From positions 1,490,411 through 1,554,410 of the forward strand of contig VJWN01000008.1 of the NCBI GenBank assembly GCA_007644065.1: a DNA stretch of 64,000 bases, in the 5' to 3' direction. The notes under the pieces are model-generated. The model worked only from the letters and a program-made list of their open reading frames with translations. It was not told the origin of the DNA and did not search any database. Positions 11,975 through 21,977 of this stretch are shown in pieces; positions within the stretch are counted from its first letter, which is position 1; each line of letters starts with the position of its first letter. A program made the position numbers and the translations under genes. This stretch comes from Margaritispora aquatica. Its lineage: Eukaryota > Ascomycota > Leotiomycetes > Helotiales > Discinellaceae.

Positions 11975-12904
11975 ATGTTCTCTAAGTCCAAGACCCACAA
12001 ACCGCAAGACACTCCCCCAAAGAAAACAACACCACCATCCACGCCCACCTCCCTACCCTCACAAATCGCTCACTTCCTCGCACTCGCCGCCTACACCCCC
12101 GCTTACAAACAGCGCTCACATAAACACGGCTCGCTCCTGTCCGCCTACAGAGTATCCTGCTACCTGCACAGCGCCGCATTGTGCACGCAGCCACTGAAGC
12201 GCAACGCCGCTCTCCGCGACGCCGCGCAGAAACTGCATCTCTGGCCTGGTGATGTGCAGTCGGAGTTACGGCGCGATGCGTTGGTGGCAACGCGACTGCT
12301 GGATGCGTATGTCCGCGAGACATTGATAGCCGAGGTGCGGTTCGTGAATGGTGTTGTCGGGAAGTTAAATGGCCAGGAAAAGGAAAAGGAGGAGGGGAGG
12401 GAGTGTGTGAGGGAGTTGGAGAGCGTGCATAGGAGTGTGTTAAACCATTTAGGGATATTGGGGAGAGAGTTGGATAGATTGATCAAGCAGCCATTAGAGC
12501 ATGAGAGCGGCGGCCAGGATGAGATGCATGATCTGATGCCATTTATCCCTGGATTCACGAACCCTCGCCTCGAGAGTCGGGATCCATGTGCAGTCGAAGA
12601 AGACAACGAAAGTGTGGTTGAAAAAGACGAGGACGACGATTTCGTGTTATTATCACGGGCGGCTGTTCAGATCGTGTTCGTGACGCCGGAGGACAAGAAG
12701 CCGAATACTTTGAAAGCCAAGGCCATGGAGGACGTCAATCGGTTCCTCGAGAGTACGAAGGTTATAGCGGGCATCTATACCATCGTCGCCAACAATACCT
12801 CTCTAGATGGATTGAGCACACGCTTGGATGGTCTGGATGAGGTTCGTGGTGCTTTTGAGAGGATGGAAATGTCGCTATTTGATTTTGTCGACGGTGAGAG
12901 GTAG
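11975..12904 (+). CDS. Hypothetical protein, 309 aa
   Basis: Single-exon frame starting at an ATG in the context CGCCATGTTC. The first ~30 residues are Lys/Pro/Thr-rich. A helical, Ala/Leu-rich region follows (HFLALAAYTPAYKQRSH, then a block around LWPGDVQSELRRDALVATRL). Next comes a charged, probably coiled segment near KLNGQEKEKEEGRECVREL, and then an acidic linker around residues 205-225 (VEKDEDDDFVLL). The C-terminal ~70 residues are again helical. I recognise no domain. Upstream CA-rich DNA (about 11919-11945) could be part of the promoter. Confidence is in the frame being real, not in any function. Confidence 0.65.
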   Translation: MFSKSKTHKPQDTPPKKTTPPSTPTSLPSQIAHFLALAAYTPAYKQRSHKHGSLLSAYRVSCYLHSAALCTQPLKRNAALRDAAQKLHLWPGDVQSELRRDALVATRLLDAYVRETLIAEVRFVNGVVGKLNGQEKEKEEGRECVRELESVHRSVLNHLGILGRELDRLIKQPLEHESGGQDEMHDLMPFIPGFTNPRLESRDPCAVEEDNESVVEKDEDDDFVLLSRAAVQIVFVTPEDKKPNTLKAKAMEDVNRFLESTKVIAGIYTIVANNTSLDGLSTRLDGLDEVRGAFERMEMSLFDFVDGER

Positions 12905-13333
12905 GTAGAGCTTTAAGAACCTGATGAAAGCCCGGCACGTTTGAGATAAGATGGTCTTTGGCGATTTAAAGTTAGTGTGTATTATCAAAGAGAATTTCAG
13001 AAGGGTAGTGCTCACTTTAGTCATCTCTTCATCCATTGCAAATCTGAAGCTCACAATAGACACTGAATTGGACGACTGGATGATACCGTTGTTGTCAATG
13101 CCCAGGCCAAGATATTGACGAGTCAAGCAGGAAATTCGACGAGAGGTATTCCTTGGAGAAGCCGACGCAGAGGGCACAGGTAAGAGGGTCCAAGCAGTGT
13201 TTTCCGTCTTAGCATTATGGGTAGCGAGGAAGCGAGGCGGATAGTAACATAACATCAATGCAGTCAAAGTACGAGTCAGTGCCCAAGTTTGATCTAGGAC
13301 CTTTCATGGCGAAGTATTCGAATCAAACAGCCC
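12905..13333. other. Intergenic between convergent genes, no feature seen
   Basis: About 430 bp between the stops of the 11975 gene and the DUF6536 gene. Minus-strand open stretches here look random. Confidence 0.5.
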
Positions 13334-15905
13334 TCACTCTTCCTTCAGCCCAGCATACAAACTCCCCACCACCGGCTTCGCCACTGCGAAACTGCTAAAC
13401 GAGCAATGCTCGACCATACCACCCGTCTCAACAACAACTCCCCACTGCACCGTATTCAGATATGCATTCGGATCATCTGGCCTGCGATGGCACGCCGCAC
13501 TGATAGCTGCGCTACAACTGCCTACAAGCGGTATGCCGTCGTCGTATCGCCGGAAGCCGTTCGCTATGCCGCCAATGATTGCAACGGAGCCAACGATGAG
13601 CGCAAAGAAGATGGCAATACATGAGTAGCCTACGGTGGAAATGGAGTCGGATGTGTCGAGTTTGCCGTACTCGTCGTAGACGTTCACGAGGGCCAGGAAG
13701 AGGGATTGTGACATTAGCCAGTGGAGGCCGCCGGACAGGAGGAGTAATGGCTGAACAGAAGTTTAGCGGGGGTTATCGTGGTTGTGGCATGGTTGGGGAC
13801 TTACAATGGCATATGTGTAAGGTAGTTGGAGGTAATATGTAGATCTCTGTGATCCCATCGGCCTTGTAACACGGAGGGGCTTTCGATTACTACCAAAACC
13901 GCTCCATTCATGCGCACCAAGCATGCATGAGAACAGGCCGTTGTAAGTAAGATATAAGAACGATAGAATGGCTTGTGGCAGATTGGCGAAGAGCGTGGTT
14001 GGTATGAGGCCTCCTTTTTCAGGAAAGATAGTGACAATAGAACTAGCCGTAACAGTACCCAAACCCATGTCATAGAGCAAAGAAAGATCTCTTGTGCCAA
14101 CACCGTCCATTCCCGTAGTGAGTAGAAAAATACCGAAGCATATTGTGCCAATACACCTATGGGATAATTAGACGATTAGGGTGATGAATGGAAACAAGCA
14201 GGAACGCACAGTATATTACACGTTAGCCATCTCTTGACGCTAGCAGCGCGAAACCATAAATGTCTCTTAGGCTGCCATGCCTTTGCAGGCTGGCTTCTCC
14301 ATCGCTTCTTGAGTATGTCTTTCTTGGAGGCAAGACATATTCCTGTGGTTGTCGGATCAGGGGTATGTAGGAACGAAGATAGTGCATCGCCGAGCGTGAC
14401 AAGAGTTGGTTCTTTCAATTTCCAGACCGTTAGAAACACTACCCAGCCAGGAAATTAGTTCTGTAATCCAAAATAAGGCCCCTAACAGACATGAAATAGC
14501 GAGAATGATTGAAGTATTCAAGGACATCACTTACTGATGCACGCCTTCGAGATATTGGCGATGATCACTATAATCATAATATACAAACTAAAACTAAGCT
14601 GGCATTTCTCTGCCACCTGTTCAACCAAGCAGTACTTAATCTTATGTTTCTTCACCATCCAATTCGATACTCCATTCTTTGCCAAATTTGGTGTACAAAT
14701 CTTCTTTGAGCCACTCAGGTAAGGGCTGGAAGGATAGTCGTCTCCACACAACCATGAGAATGATATTTGGTCGTACGAGCTCCAGCTAGAGTGATACAAG
14801 ACAGAGCTGTTCTTGTAGTCGTCATCGCCTGTGACAAGAACAAGGTTTCGTGTCTGGGTTACGAAATTAGTGCTGTATGCTGCGACACACTCAGCCGCGG
14901 TGTAGTTGTACAGTTTTCCGTTAAGTGCCTCATCGTGGAGAGTCTTGTAAATTGGATAGTAAGTGGACGTTATACCAGGAGCGTTCTTGTTCATGAAATT
15001 TTTGCTGACGACGACGTAATAATAAGAATTGGCTGAGAGCGAAGAGAACACCGCAGTATTATACCTTGCCTATGTTAATTCAATGTTCATGATTAATGGA
15101 GAAAGATAATCAAATTTGATTTGCTTACATTAGATGTAATGGAATGGAACTAAGTCCGAGAACAAGCCACATGATCCTCCTGCCCCATGAAATTGCTCGC
15201 AAATTTCGAGTACTCGGGACACCGATATCAAGCCATCTGTTTTTCGCGTGTGCGATGTCAACCTCCTTCCTGGTAGGACTACTAATGACTTGCATAGTAT
15301 CTCCTGAATATTAGCGACATATGTTATTATTAGCTAACGAAACTTACAATTGCTTGCACTGAGTAACGCAGTGCTCATGGCATTGATCCCCAAATGAATC
15401 CATAAACTCATTTTTGCAACATCTTGACAGCTACCAAAAACAAGGTAGGAGACGCCGTCCACAAGCTTATGGTTTGCCACAGCCCAGATGGTCAGGCTAG
15501 TGTTAAGCAGACACACAATGGTAGTAATTATAGCGCAAACGAGCACACCGGCTTTCCAGCCAGAGAGATACCTCCCTTCATACACATTTGATTCCCTAAT
15601 CAGTGGTTCTTGCGTTGAAATTTTGCGCATCGACTGATCATCACCTTGCAGGAGAGGTGCCGACGAGATATGCGATCGACGACTGTCTCCTTATCAGATT
15701 GAACATATAAAGCCCCCGAATTTTTTATTACTCACTCATCCATCTCATAATTTCCATTATTTGGCATCAGATCGGGTCGAAAAGGCGAGAAAGGCATGGC
15801 AGAGTGGCCATGATAGGCTGTATCTTCATAGTAAGGTGAGGTGAGCCCCAAGTCACCCTCCCCGTGGGCTACCGGTGTCCATGAAGGATATTGCTGCCAT
15901 GCCAT
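13334..15905 (-). CDS. DUF6536-family integral membrane protein, 734 aa, seven exons
   Basis: I assembled exons 15905-15736, 15682-15348, 15300-15129, 15064-14535, 14438-14210, 14156-13805 and 13750-13334. All junctions keep frame and use GT-AG sites; introns are 47-96 nt. The start ATG sits in ATTTACAATGG. After a ~95-residue polar N-terminus come GRYLSGWKAGVLVCAI, then FGSCQDVAKMSLWIHLGINAM, ending ALLSASNYTMQVISSPTRKE and WLDIGVPSTRNLR. This is the DUF6536 signature as I know it from fungal proteins. Several membrane helices follow, and a conserved block reads LSGGLHWLMSQSLFLALV. A large non-membrane loop lies in exon 4 (KNSSVLYHSSWSSYDQ). The function of the family is unknown; it is predicted to sit in a membrane with many spans. 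The gene would look like six broken fragments if introns were ignored; I see no disabling lesion. Confidence 0.88.
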
Positions 15906-16567
15906 TGTAAATATGACATTCCAACGTGACGAAAAGCTTATCGGTATAGTAAATATATGACTGCCCGAGTCAGAATGACATTGGAAAGACGCAAGAGGAT
16001 GTTGAAATGAGAGGTCAGAAAATGCGGCTCTGTGCACGCTCTCGTGCTCAGGAGACGTGATTAAAACAGAATGAGACTTTGTGGCTGGATTTGAGATTGA
16101 AAACAAGGCAGTATGGGTTATGGAGCACGGGTGGCGACAGGATTGAGTTTCAGCTCATCAAGCTATTTCGGACAATCAGATAATGAAGGGCAATCACAAA
16201 ATCCGCCTAGGCTTGTGCGTACTAGGCGTACTAGGGGATTCTGAAAGAGGGTGGGCGTCCAAATGAGTAAAATGAGTTGGCGATCAATTTGCGGAGAAAC
16301 CAGCAAATGACGAACGAATCTGTATCTGCCAGATTAAAAGCGTCTCTGCCGATGGCGGGTGCACTGCAGGTTTTCGGAGATAGATCTGGAGGCATCTGAA
16401 GACGCCACAATTCTTGCACAACCTTCAGGTGCATTTTCAGCTCCAGTATACCGTATAAACCCATGTTGATGATGGAAATTTTCAATGTTGAGCATATCAA
16501 TTAAGGCTGCAGCAAGGCAATGGCAAATGTAAATTCAAAACTCGATAAAATGGTATCTTACACATAT
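15906..16567. other. Intergenic, no feature seen
   Basis: Holds the promoter of the DUF6536 gene and the 3' end of NOP4. A 90-codon minus-strand frame at 16500-16231 has no recognisable character. Confidence 0.5.
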
Positions 16568-18961
16568 CTATCGTGCACCCTTACGCTTATTTCTCATCTC
16601 TCGCTTCTTTTGAATAATCTGGGCTCGTCGTTGCAATCTGCCCTCCTCGCCAGGTGGGAATCCAGGCTTGAAGTTGGATTCTTTGGACTCTTCCTTTTGA
16701 CCCTTATTGGCGCCTTTGGCCTTCTTGCTCATAGGCTCGGGTCCATCCGACTTGCGTTTGTCCCCAGTTTTGGGAACGACTTTGTCAAAAGACTTGCCAC
16801 TAGGTTCGGGACGACCCTTTTTCCCTTTCATACCTACTCTCGTCTTCTTCATATTTGCATCTTTCGTGAAGACCTTCTTTGCCTTCTCCGGAAGCTCGCC
16901 CTTCTCCCTCTTCTCTACTACTTCCTTGCTTCTCGTTCTGGCCTTCTCCTCCCGCTCTTTCCGTCTTTGAACAACCTGGGCGTTTTCAATAGCGAACTCA
17001 ACAATCAATCGTTGTTTCTTGCCTGTAGAGGTCTCAACAGCATGTCCGTTCAACCAACGAAGACCCATCAAAGCCCAACGATGAGAGCTGTACTCAACAA
17101 ATCCATATCCTCGGGAGCGTCCTGCACCAGATTGTTCAGGAATCTTAGTACCTTCTGAACCTTCAAATACGATCTTGGATTGACGGACGATACCCTTTCC
17201 TTTTGCCTTGCGTTGCTTCTCGGCTTCGCGCATTTCGTCACCTCCACGTGCTTCCTCCTCCTTAGAAAGCTGAGCCCGAAGGCCTGACTTGACATCCTTA
17301 GCGAAACCAACCACACCCTCACGAGCAAGGGCTTTCAAGTCCTTGGAGTTGATATTGCGAGGGAGATTGCGGATTGAGAGACGAGTAAGAGACAGATGGA
17401 GCGTGGGGTTATTTTGAATCATCTTCTTGCGCTGCATGGCTGAATCTTCGCGCATCTTGATTTCAGATGGAGATAAAGAATCGTAGAGCGGAGTTCCAGA
17501 TGCAACAGTTCCCTCAGAGAGTAAGTAGAGCTTGCGCTTGTCTTTGTCACGGTCCGTCCGCATAGTCGTGCCTTGCTCCGTCAATTTGGTTGCATTATCA
17601 CGATCCACAGCTTTTGCGATTTGTAGAACACGGCCGTCAATGGTGTACAAACCAGATTGGTCGGCATCTTCATTTTCGAGTATGGAGTGTTTAACCTTGG
17701 AGCTCACTGTTTTTGTAGCATTGGCGCCTGATAATTGATGGCGAGGTGCAGCTCGATAGCAAGCATCCGCATCTTCAACGTTGAAGAAGCAAACAAAACC
17801 AGTGCCTTTGGGACGATCAGTTGCTCGATCCATGACAACGCGAGCGTACCGAACAGGACCAAACTGGTTGAAATGTTCTTTGAGATCAGGATCGAGGCAT
17901 GTAAATGGTAGGTTTCGGACGAAAAGAGTTGAGGAATTATCGGTGATGATGTTCTTCTTCGGCTTCTCCTCTTCTACCTCGTCTTCAGAAACAATATCGG
18001 AAAAGTCTTCGTCATCTCCAGCATCGGACATATCCTCATCTTCGTCCTCGTTTTCATCCTCGTTCTCGGGCTTGTCTTCCTCGTCCTCATCTTCGGACTC
18101 CAATTGATCTCCAAAATTCTTGAAAAAATTTGCAACGTCATCCTCCTCATTCTCTGATTCAACCTTCTCAACATCCTTCAATTTGACCCCGCCATCCTCT
18201 TCATCCACATCTTCTTTCACAGCAGATTTCTTCTGGCTCTCCCATGCATCCTTCTCAACTGCCCAATCAACAGCTACTGTTCTCCCATCGACCAAGGTTC
18301 CATTTACTGCAGCTAGGGCTTTCTCGGCATTTTTCCTGCCTCGCATAACCACAAATCCGAATCCGGCTTGTGTGTCGTCTCGGATTTTTGGAAGAGTCGA
18401 ATGCTTGACTTTTCCAAATTTCTGGAAAAGTTCCGACAATTGCTCTGGAGTCTTTACACTCCATGGCAGATTTCTTATAATCAACTTTGGGGGCTTCTTC
18501 GAATCTGCCATCTGCTCCTCGCGAGCTTTCTTAACAGCAGCAGCCTCTGCTGAAATTACACTCTTCCTCTTGCCATCGACCTCTCCCTTTTTGACATCTC
18601 TTGAACGAGGCTCAGCAATTTCAATCTTCATCTTCCTTCCCATAAAAACTTTGCCATTAAATTCGTCAAGAGCCCTCTGCGCATCTTCTGCGTCTGCCAA
18701 AGTGACGAATCCATAGCCCTTTGATTGTTTGGTATCGGTGTCGAGAACAACGGTAGCATGCTTGAGAGGGTAGTTTTGCGAGAATAATTCCGTCAACTTC
18801 TCGCTGGTAGCGACTGCGGGCAAGGAACGAACAAATAATGTGCGTCGAGCTCCAGCATTAGTTTCGGTCCTAGGCTTTTTCGTAGGAGGATCTGATTTTG
18901 CTGACACCACTGCAACCTCAGTGGCTTCGTTGTCCTCTTCAAGGCGTTGTCGTTTAGCCAT
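16568..18961 (-). CDS. NOP4: Nucleolar RNA-binding protein NOP4 (RBM28-like), 797 aa
   Basis: Single exon. I start at the ATG at 18961 (MAKRQRLEEDNE), not at non-ATG codons further upstream. Four RNA-recognition motifs can be seen: RRM1 near residues 40-117 (RRTLFVRSLPA ... KGYGFVTL), RRM2 near 158-240 (KLIIRNLPWSV ... GFGFVVM), RRM3 near 342-450 (STLFVRNLPFTC ... GTGFVCF) and a divergent, long RRM4 from about 523 (LTRLSIRNLPRNINSKDL ... RGYGFVEYSSH). An acidic Glu/Asp tract lies between RRM2 and RRM3, and the C-terminus is Lys/Arg-rich. This matches Nop4/RBM28, an essential nucleolar factor that binds pre-rRNA and is needed for 60S subunit maturation. The gene is divergent from MED19 across 0.9 kb. 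Confidence 0.9.
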   Translation of the reverse strand: MAKRQRLEEDNEATEVAVVSAKSDPPTKKPRTETNAGARRTLFVRSLPAVATSEKLTELFSQNYPLKHATVVLDTDTKQSKGYGFVTLADAEDAQRALDEFNGKVFMGRKMKIEIAEPRSRDVKKGEVDGKRKSVISAEAAAVKKAREEQMADSKKPPKLIIRNLPWSVKTPEQLSELFQKFGKVKHSTLPKIRDDTQAGFGFVVMRGRKNAEKALAAVNGTLVDGRTVAVDWAVEKDAWESQKKSAVKEDVDEEDGGVKLKDVEKVESENEEDDVANFFKNFGDQLESEDEDEEDKPENEDENEDEDEDMSDAGDDEDFSDIVSEDEVEEEKPKKNIITDNSSTLFVRNLPFTCLDPDLKEHFNQFGPVRYARVVMDRATDRPKGTGFVCFFNVEDADACYRAAPRHQLSGANATKTVSSKVKHSILENEDADQSGLYTIDGRVLQIAKAVDRDNATKLTEQGTTMRTDRDKDKRKLYLLSEGTVASGTPLYDSLSPSEIKMREDSAMQRKKMIQNNPTLHLSLTRLSIRNLPRNINSKDLKALAREGVVGFAKDVKSGLRAQLSKEEEARGGDEMREAEKQRKAKGKGIVRQSKIVFEGSEGTKIPEQSGAGRSRGYGFVEYSSHRWALMGLRWLNGHAVETSTGKKQRLIVEFAIENAQVVQRRKEREEKARTRSKEVVEKREKGELPEKAKKVFTKDANMKKTRVGMKGKKGRPEPSGKSFDKVVPKTGDKRKSDGPEPMSKKAKGANKGQKEESKESNFKPGFPPGEEGRLQRRAQIIQKKREMRNKRKGAR

Positions 18962-19864
18962 TTTTGTTAATTGATGGAGCTTGAATAAATTCAATGTCAA
19001 TGTCAATGTCTGCCAAACAAAATCCGAACTTTTTTTCTTATCGAGAATAACGCTAGGACGTTTGGGGAGAAGGTGGGTGGTTAAGCGCAGGCTGCGCACC
19101 GCATATGGGCGAATTGGAAACAATGGGACGTTTGACTAACGTGGAAGAAGTGGATATGTGCCTTGCCCTGTGTCCTGGCCTGGAAAGTCTGGATGAAAAG
19201 CACGAGATATTGAGGAAAATTGACAAAGTGTAAAGAATCAATTTACTCCAAGAATATAATAAGAAGGATAGCCTTGGAAACTCAGCCTTGTATTGTTTCT
19301 TGAGTCGAGCTTAGATAATCACCCTGAAAAATTCATTCCTGAACCAATTTCCAACCTTGGTGCTCTAACACAGTCACATGACTCTAGCTGAGCCCCACTT
19401 GTTAGCGTCAATTGCCGGTTGCCCATCTTGATGATCTCGCAAAGACCTGGGCTGAACCAACGACCATCGAACATCTACACCTACCGACAACGTCACCAAA
19501 CACCAAGGCGAAGATACTATAAACGTATTGTATCTATCATAGGCACTTCGAAACCTGGATGAAGGAGGAATCGATATAGTTCGAACGCTGTCGGGGCGCC
19601 TCGACCTAACGATCTTTTGCGACCGTGAAGTCGTCTCACCACCCTTTCTTCGCCCATCTCCGGCCATCGAAAGGTTGTTGCAAAAAGGCCGCTCTTTTTC
19701 TCAAAGCTTCGATTTGAGTCACAGGTTCTATTCCTCGATATTCTGTGGTCGACTCCAGACATAACCACGGAACAATTGTATCCTTTAGTTCACCTTCGGC
19801 GACGAATCACATTCTTTGTCCCCTCGAATTTATCTTCCTCGATACAATCACAACCCGAAACGAT
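18962..19864. other. Divergent promoter region NOP4 / MED19
   Basis: 903 bp between the two start codons. It must hold both promoters and leaders. No RNA gene or repeat recognised. Confidence 0.5.
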
Positions 19865-20888
19865 ATGCCTCAAGATCATCCACAGACACCACAAAGCCCG
19901 TCTTCGATTCCATTAGGTGCCCCGGACTTGTCCACAAAGATTGCGGTCTCCCCAAGAACAGATCAATCCCTCCTAACTCCAGCCCACAGCGCCAACGGCA
20001 GCATGTCTTCGCAGCAGATCGGACACGAGGAGGCGGATCCTATGGATGTTTCGAACAAGCGCAAGCGTGATGCAGAGGACAATGGAGATCGAGAGCAGAA
20101 GAAAGTTCATGTCGATGATAGCATGATTGATATTGGAGCCCTTCATTACGATGTTGGGCCCAAATATCTTTTCTTGCAGAATCGTAAGGCGCCCTTCTTC
20201 TCAAGTATCTGTAGCTCAAGTCTACCGTTTCTTTGACTTGCATGGTTAACAAGGCTCTGTAGCACATCCCCGACAGGTACCAGACACGTCCGCAGATCTA
20301 TTCGCGCTCTATGGCCTTGAGTCACTCTCAGTGTCAGTTGAACGATTCAAACCAGATGGGTCGAAGTCGGTCAAGATGCGAAAAACATACAAGAATCACA
20401 TCAAGCTCTTTGGCATCAGTGGCAACTTTGACAGTACGAAGAAGGAAATTGACGATCCAAACTCACTCTACATGATGATGCAACTTCCACAAGATGTATG
20501 GGAGGCTGAAAATACTCGTGGTAAGGAGATTAGCAAAGGTCTTGAATCCGTTATGCCAAGCTTGAGCAAAGCATTCACAATGGCAAAGGGCAAGATTCCG
20601 AAAGCAAAGTGGGATAGTTCCGTACTCGGGGAAGTCGCTGCTCCAGCGCCAAAAGTCGCATCTTCGTTGCAGAATGGATCGAAGACTCCGATTCCAAATT
20701 CAGGCATGCATCGCACAAAGGCAGAGCCAATCAGAGCCCAACGCAATATCAAAAAGCGATCATATGGCGATGCAAGTTTCGAGGGTTATGGTGAGGGGTT
20801 TGCAGATTCTGATAACCAGGAGGCTGGATATTCTACGAACGAAGGAGAAGATCGTGGAGTGAATCGAAAGAGACCCAAAAAGGTTTGA
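19865..20888 (+). CDS. MED19: Mediator subunit 19 (Rox3), 314 aa
   Basis: Two exons, 19865-20183 and 20263-20888. The 79-nt intron has donor GTAAGG and a TTAAC branch-like site; the junction codon reads Pro and restores LQNPHPRQVPDTSADLFALY. That block (DLFALYGLESLSVSVERF), then KMRKTYKNHIKLFGISG and the KAKWDSSVLGE region, match fungal Med19/Rox3. The N-terminal ~75 residues are Ser/Pro-rich, with a basic KRKRDAED patch. The C-terminus is polar and ends NRKRPKKV, a plausible nuclear signal. MED19 sits at the head/middle interface of Mediator and helps bind RNA polymerase II. The start at 19865 (MPQDHPQTPQ) is the first in-frame ATG. Confidence 0.9.
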
Positions 20889-21977
20889 AGTTTGAACTCA
20901 CGAGGCAACGAACCTACGGCTGACAATGACAAAGTCTGCCCTTGGACACTTCAATGGGTCTGTCCCTCGACAAAACAACATGGTTGGAGTATGAGATTGG
21001 TAAAGCTTTGCAGACCCATTCAGTTGAGGCTCTGCTGCGTTCCAAATACACCATCCATGTATTTTGCATAGGTATCTGAGGCGTCGCTCTCTTACACCAA
21101 GCATTGAGCTACGGCTTGCATGAGCTATTTGCTCCGCTGCACCGAGTGCACGCCACTCACTGGCGGCCTCCTTTGATTTTCATGAACTTTAGCGGGCGTT
21201 TGGATTGGGCATGGGCATGGAAGCCTTCTACGAATTTGCAGGTATAATGCAACGCGAAGCAGAATAAAGTATAAACGAATAAATGTGGTTTTCTAAATTC
21301 CCACCTGTGAATTCATATTTCGAGTGCTCCAAGTGGATGGTTTTGTGTTTCCACATTCCGTCTCATGCCTGCACACAAAGGGGGTTTGTCGCTTGCACTG
21401 CTACTTCTTCAGTAGGTAGGTATAGTATAGTTCTTTTGGGAAATTGGCCATCGATGCATTCTCCAAGGAACTCGGGGCTGTCTTCAGCTGCTTTTTACCC
21501 CAATCAGAACTCATGCGCAAACCGTGTTATTGGATGATGAAAAAACACCCTTTTCTTTCCAGATCCTCAACCATGCGTGGCTAAATTTAACCTTCTCCTA
21601 GGTCTCACCATGGAAGTAATTGCTTTTTGTCAAAAAGACATACTTGTACTCCTATACCTATCCACCCCACGAGTATTCACACTTAATCTCATACTCGAAC
21701 ATTTCAAGTCTCCCAATTTGCACTCACAAACTTTCGCATTTCATTTTCTCCTTTCTCTCTGCTTGTTTGGTTCGGTGCGCAAAGTTTTGTGCGATTTTCA
21801 TTACGATCACGATTTTGTTTCGTATCGTATCTTATCTATTTCACTTGTACGAGTTTGAGTGCCGAGCATTCCAATTGTAAGATCACGCGATTGTACAATC
21901 AGATTGTCATACGACTGCACCAATATTCCCTCACACACGCTTTCTTATGGGCCTGACCCATAACCATCACAGGAGAC
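20889..21977. other. Intergenic, no feature seen
   Basis: About 1.1 kb between two plus-strand genes. The stretch 21580-21970 is T/C-rich, like a leader for the 21978 gene. Small frames here look random. Confidence 0.5.

Noticed and set aside
13334..15905. Six broken membrane-protein fragments, suggesting a decayed gene
   Set aside because: Six short introns rebuild a full DUF6536 protein with no lesion.
17781..18716. Plus-strand Ser-rich frames opposite NOP4
   Set aside because: Complement of the acidic and RRM-coding region of NOP4, which has four recognisable RRMs.
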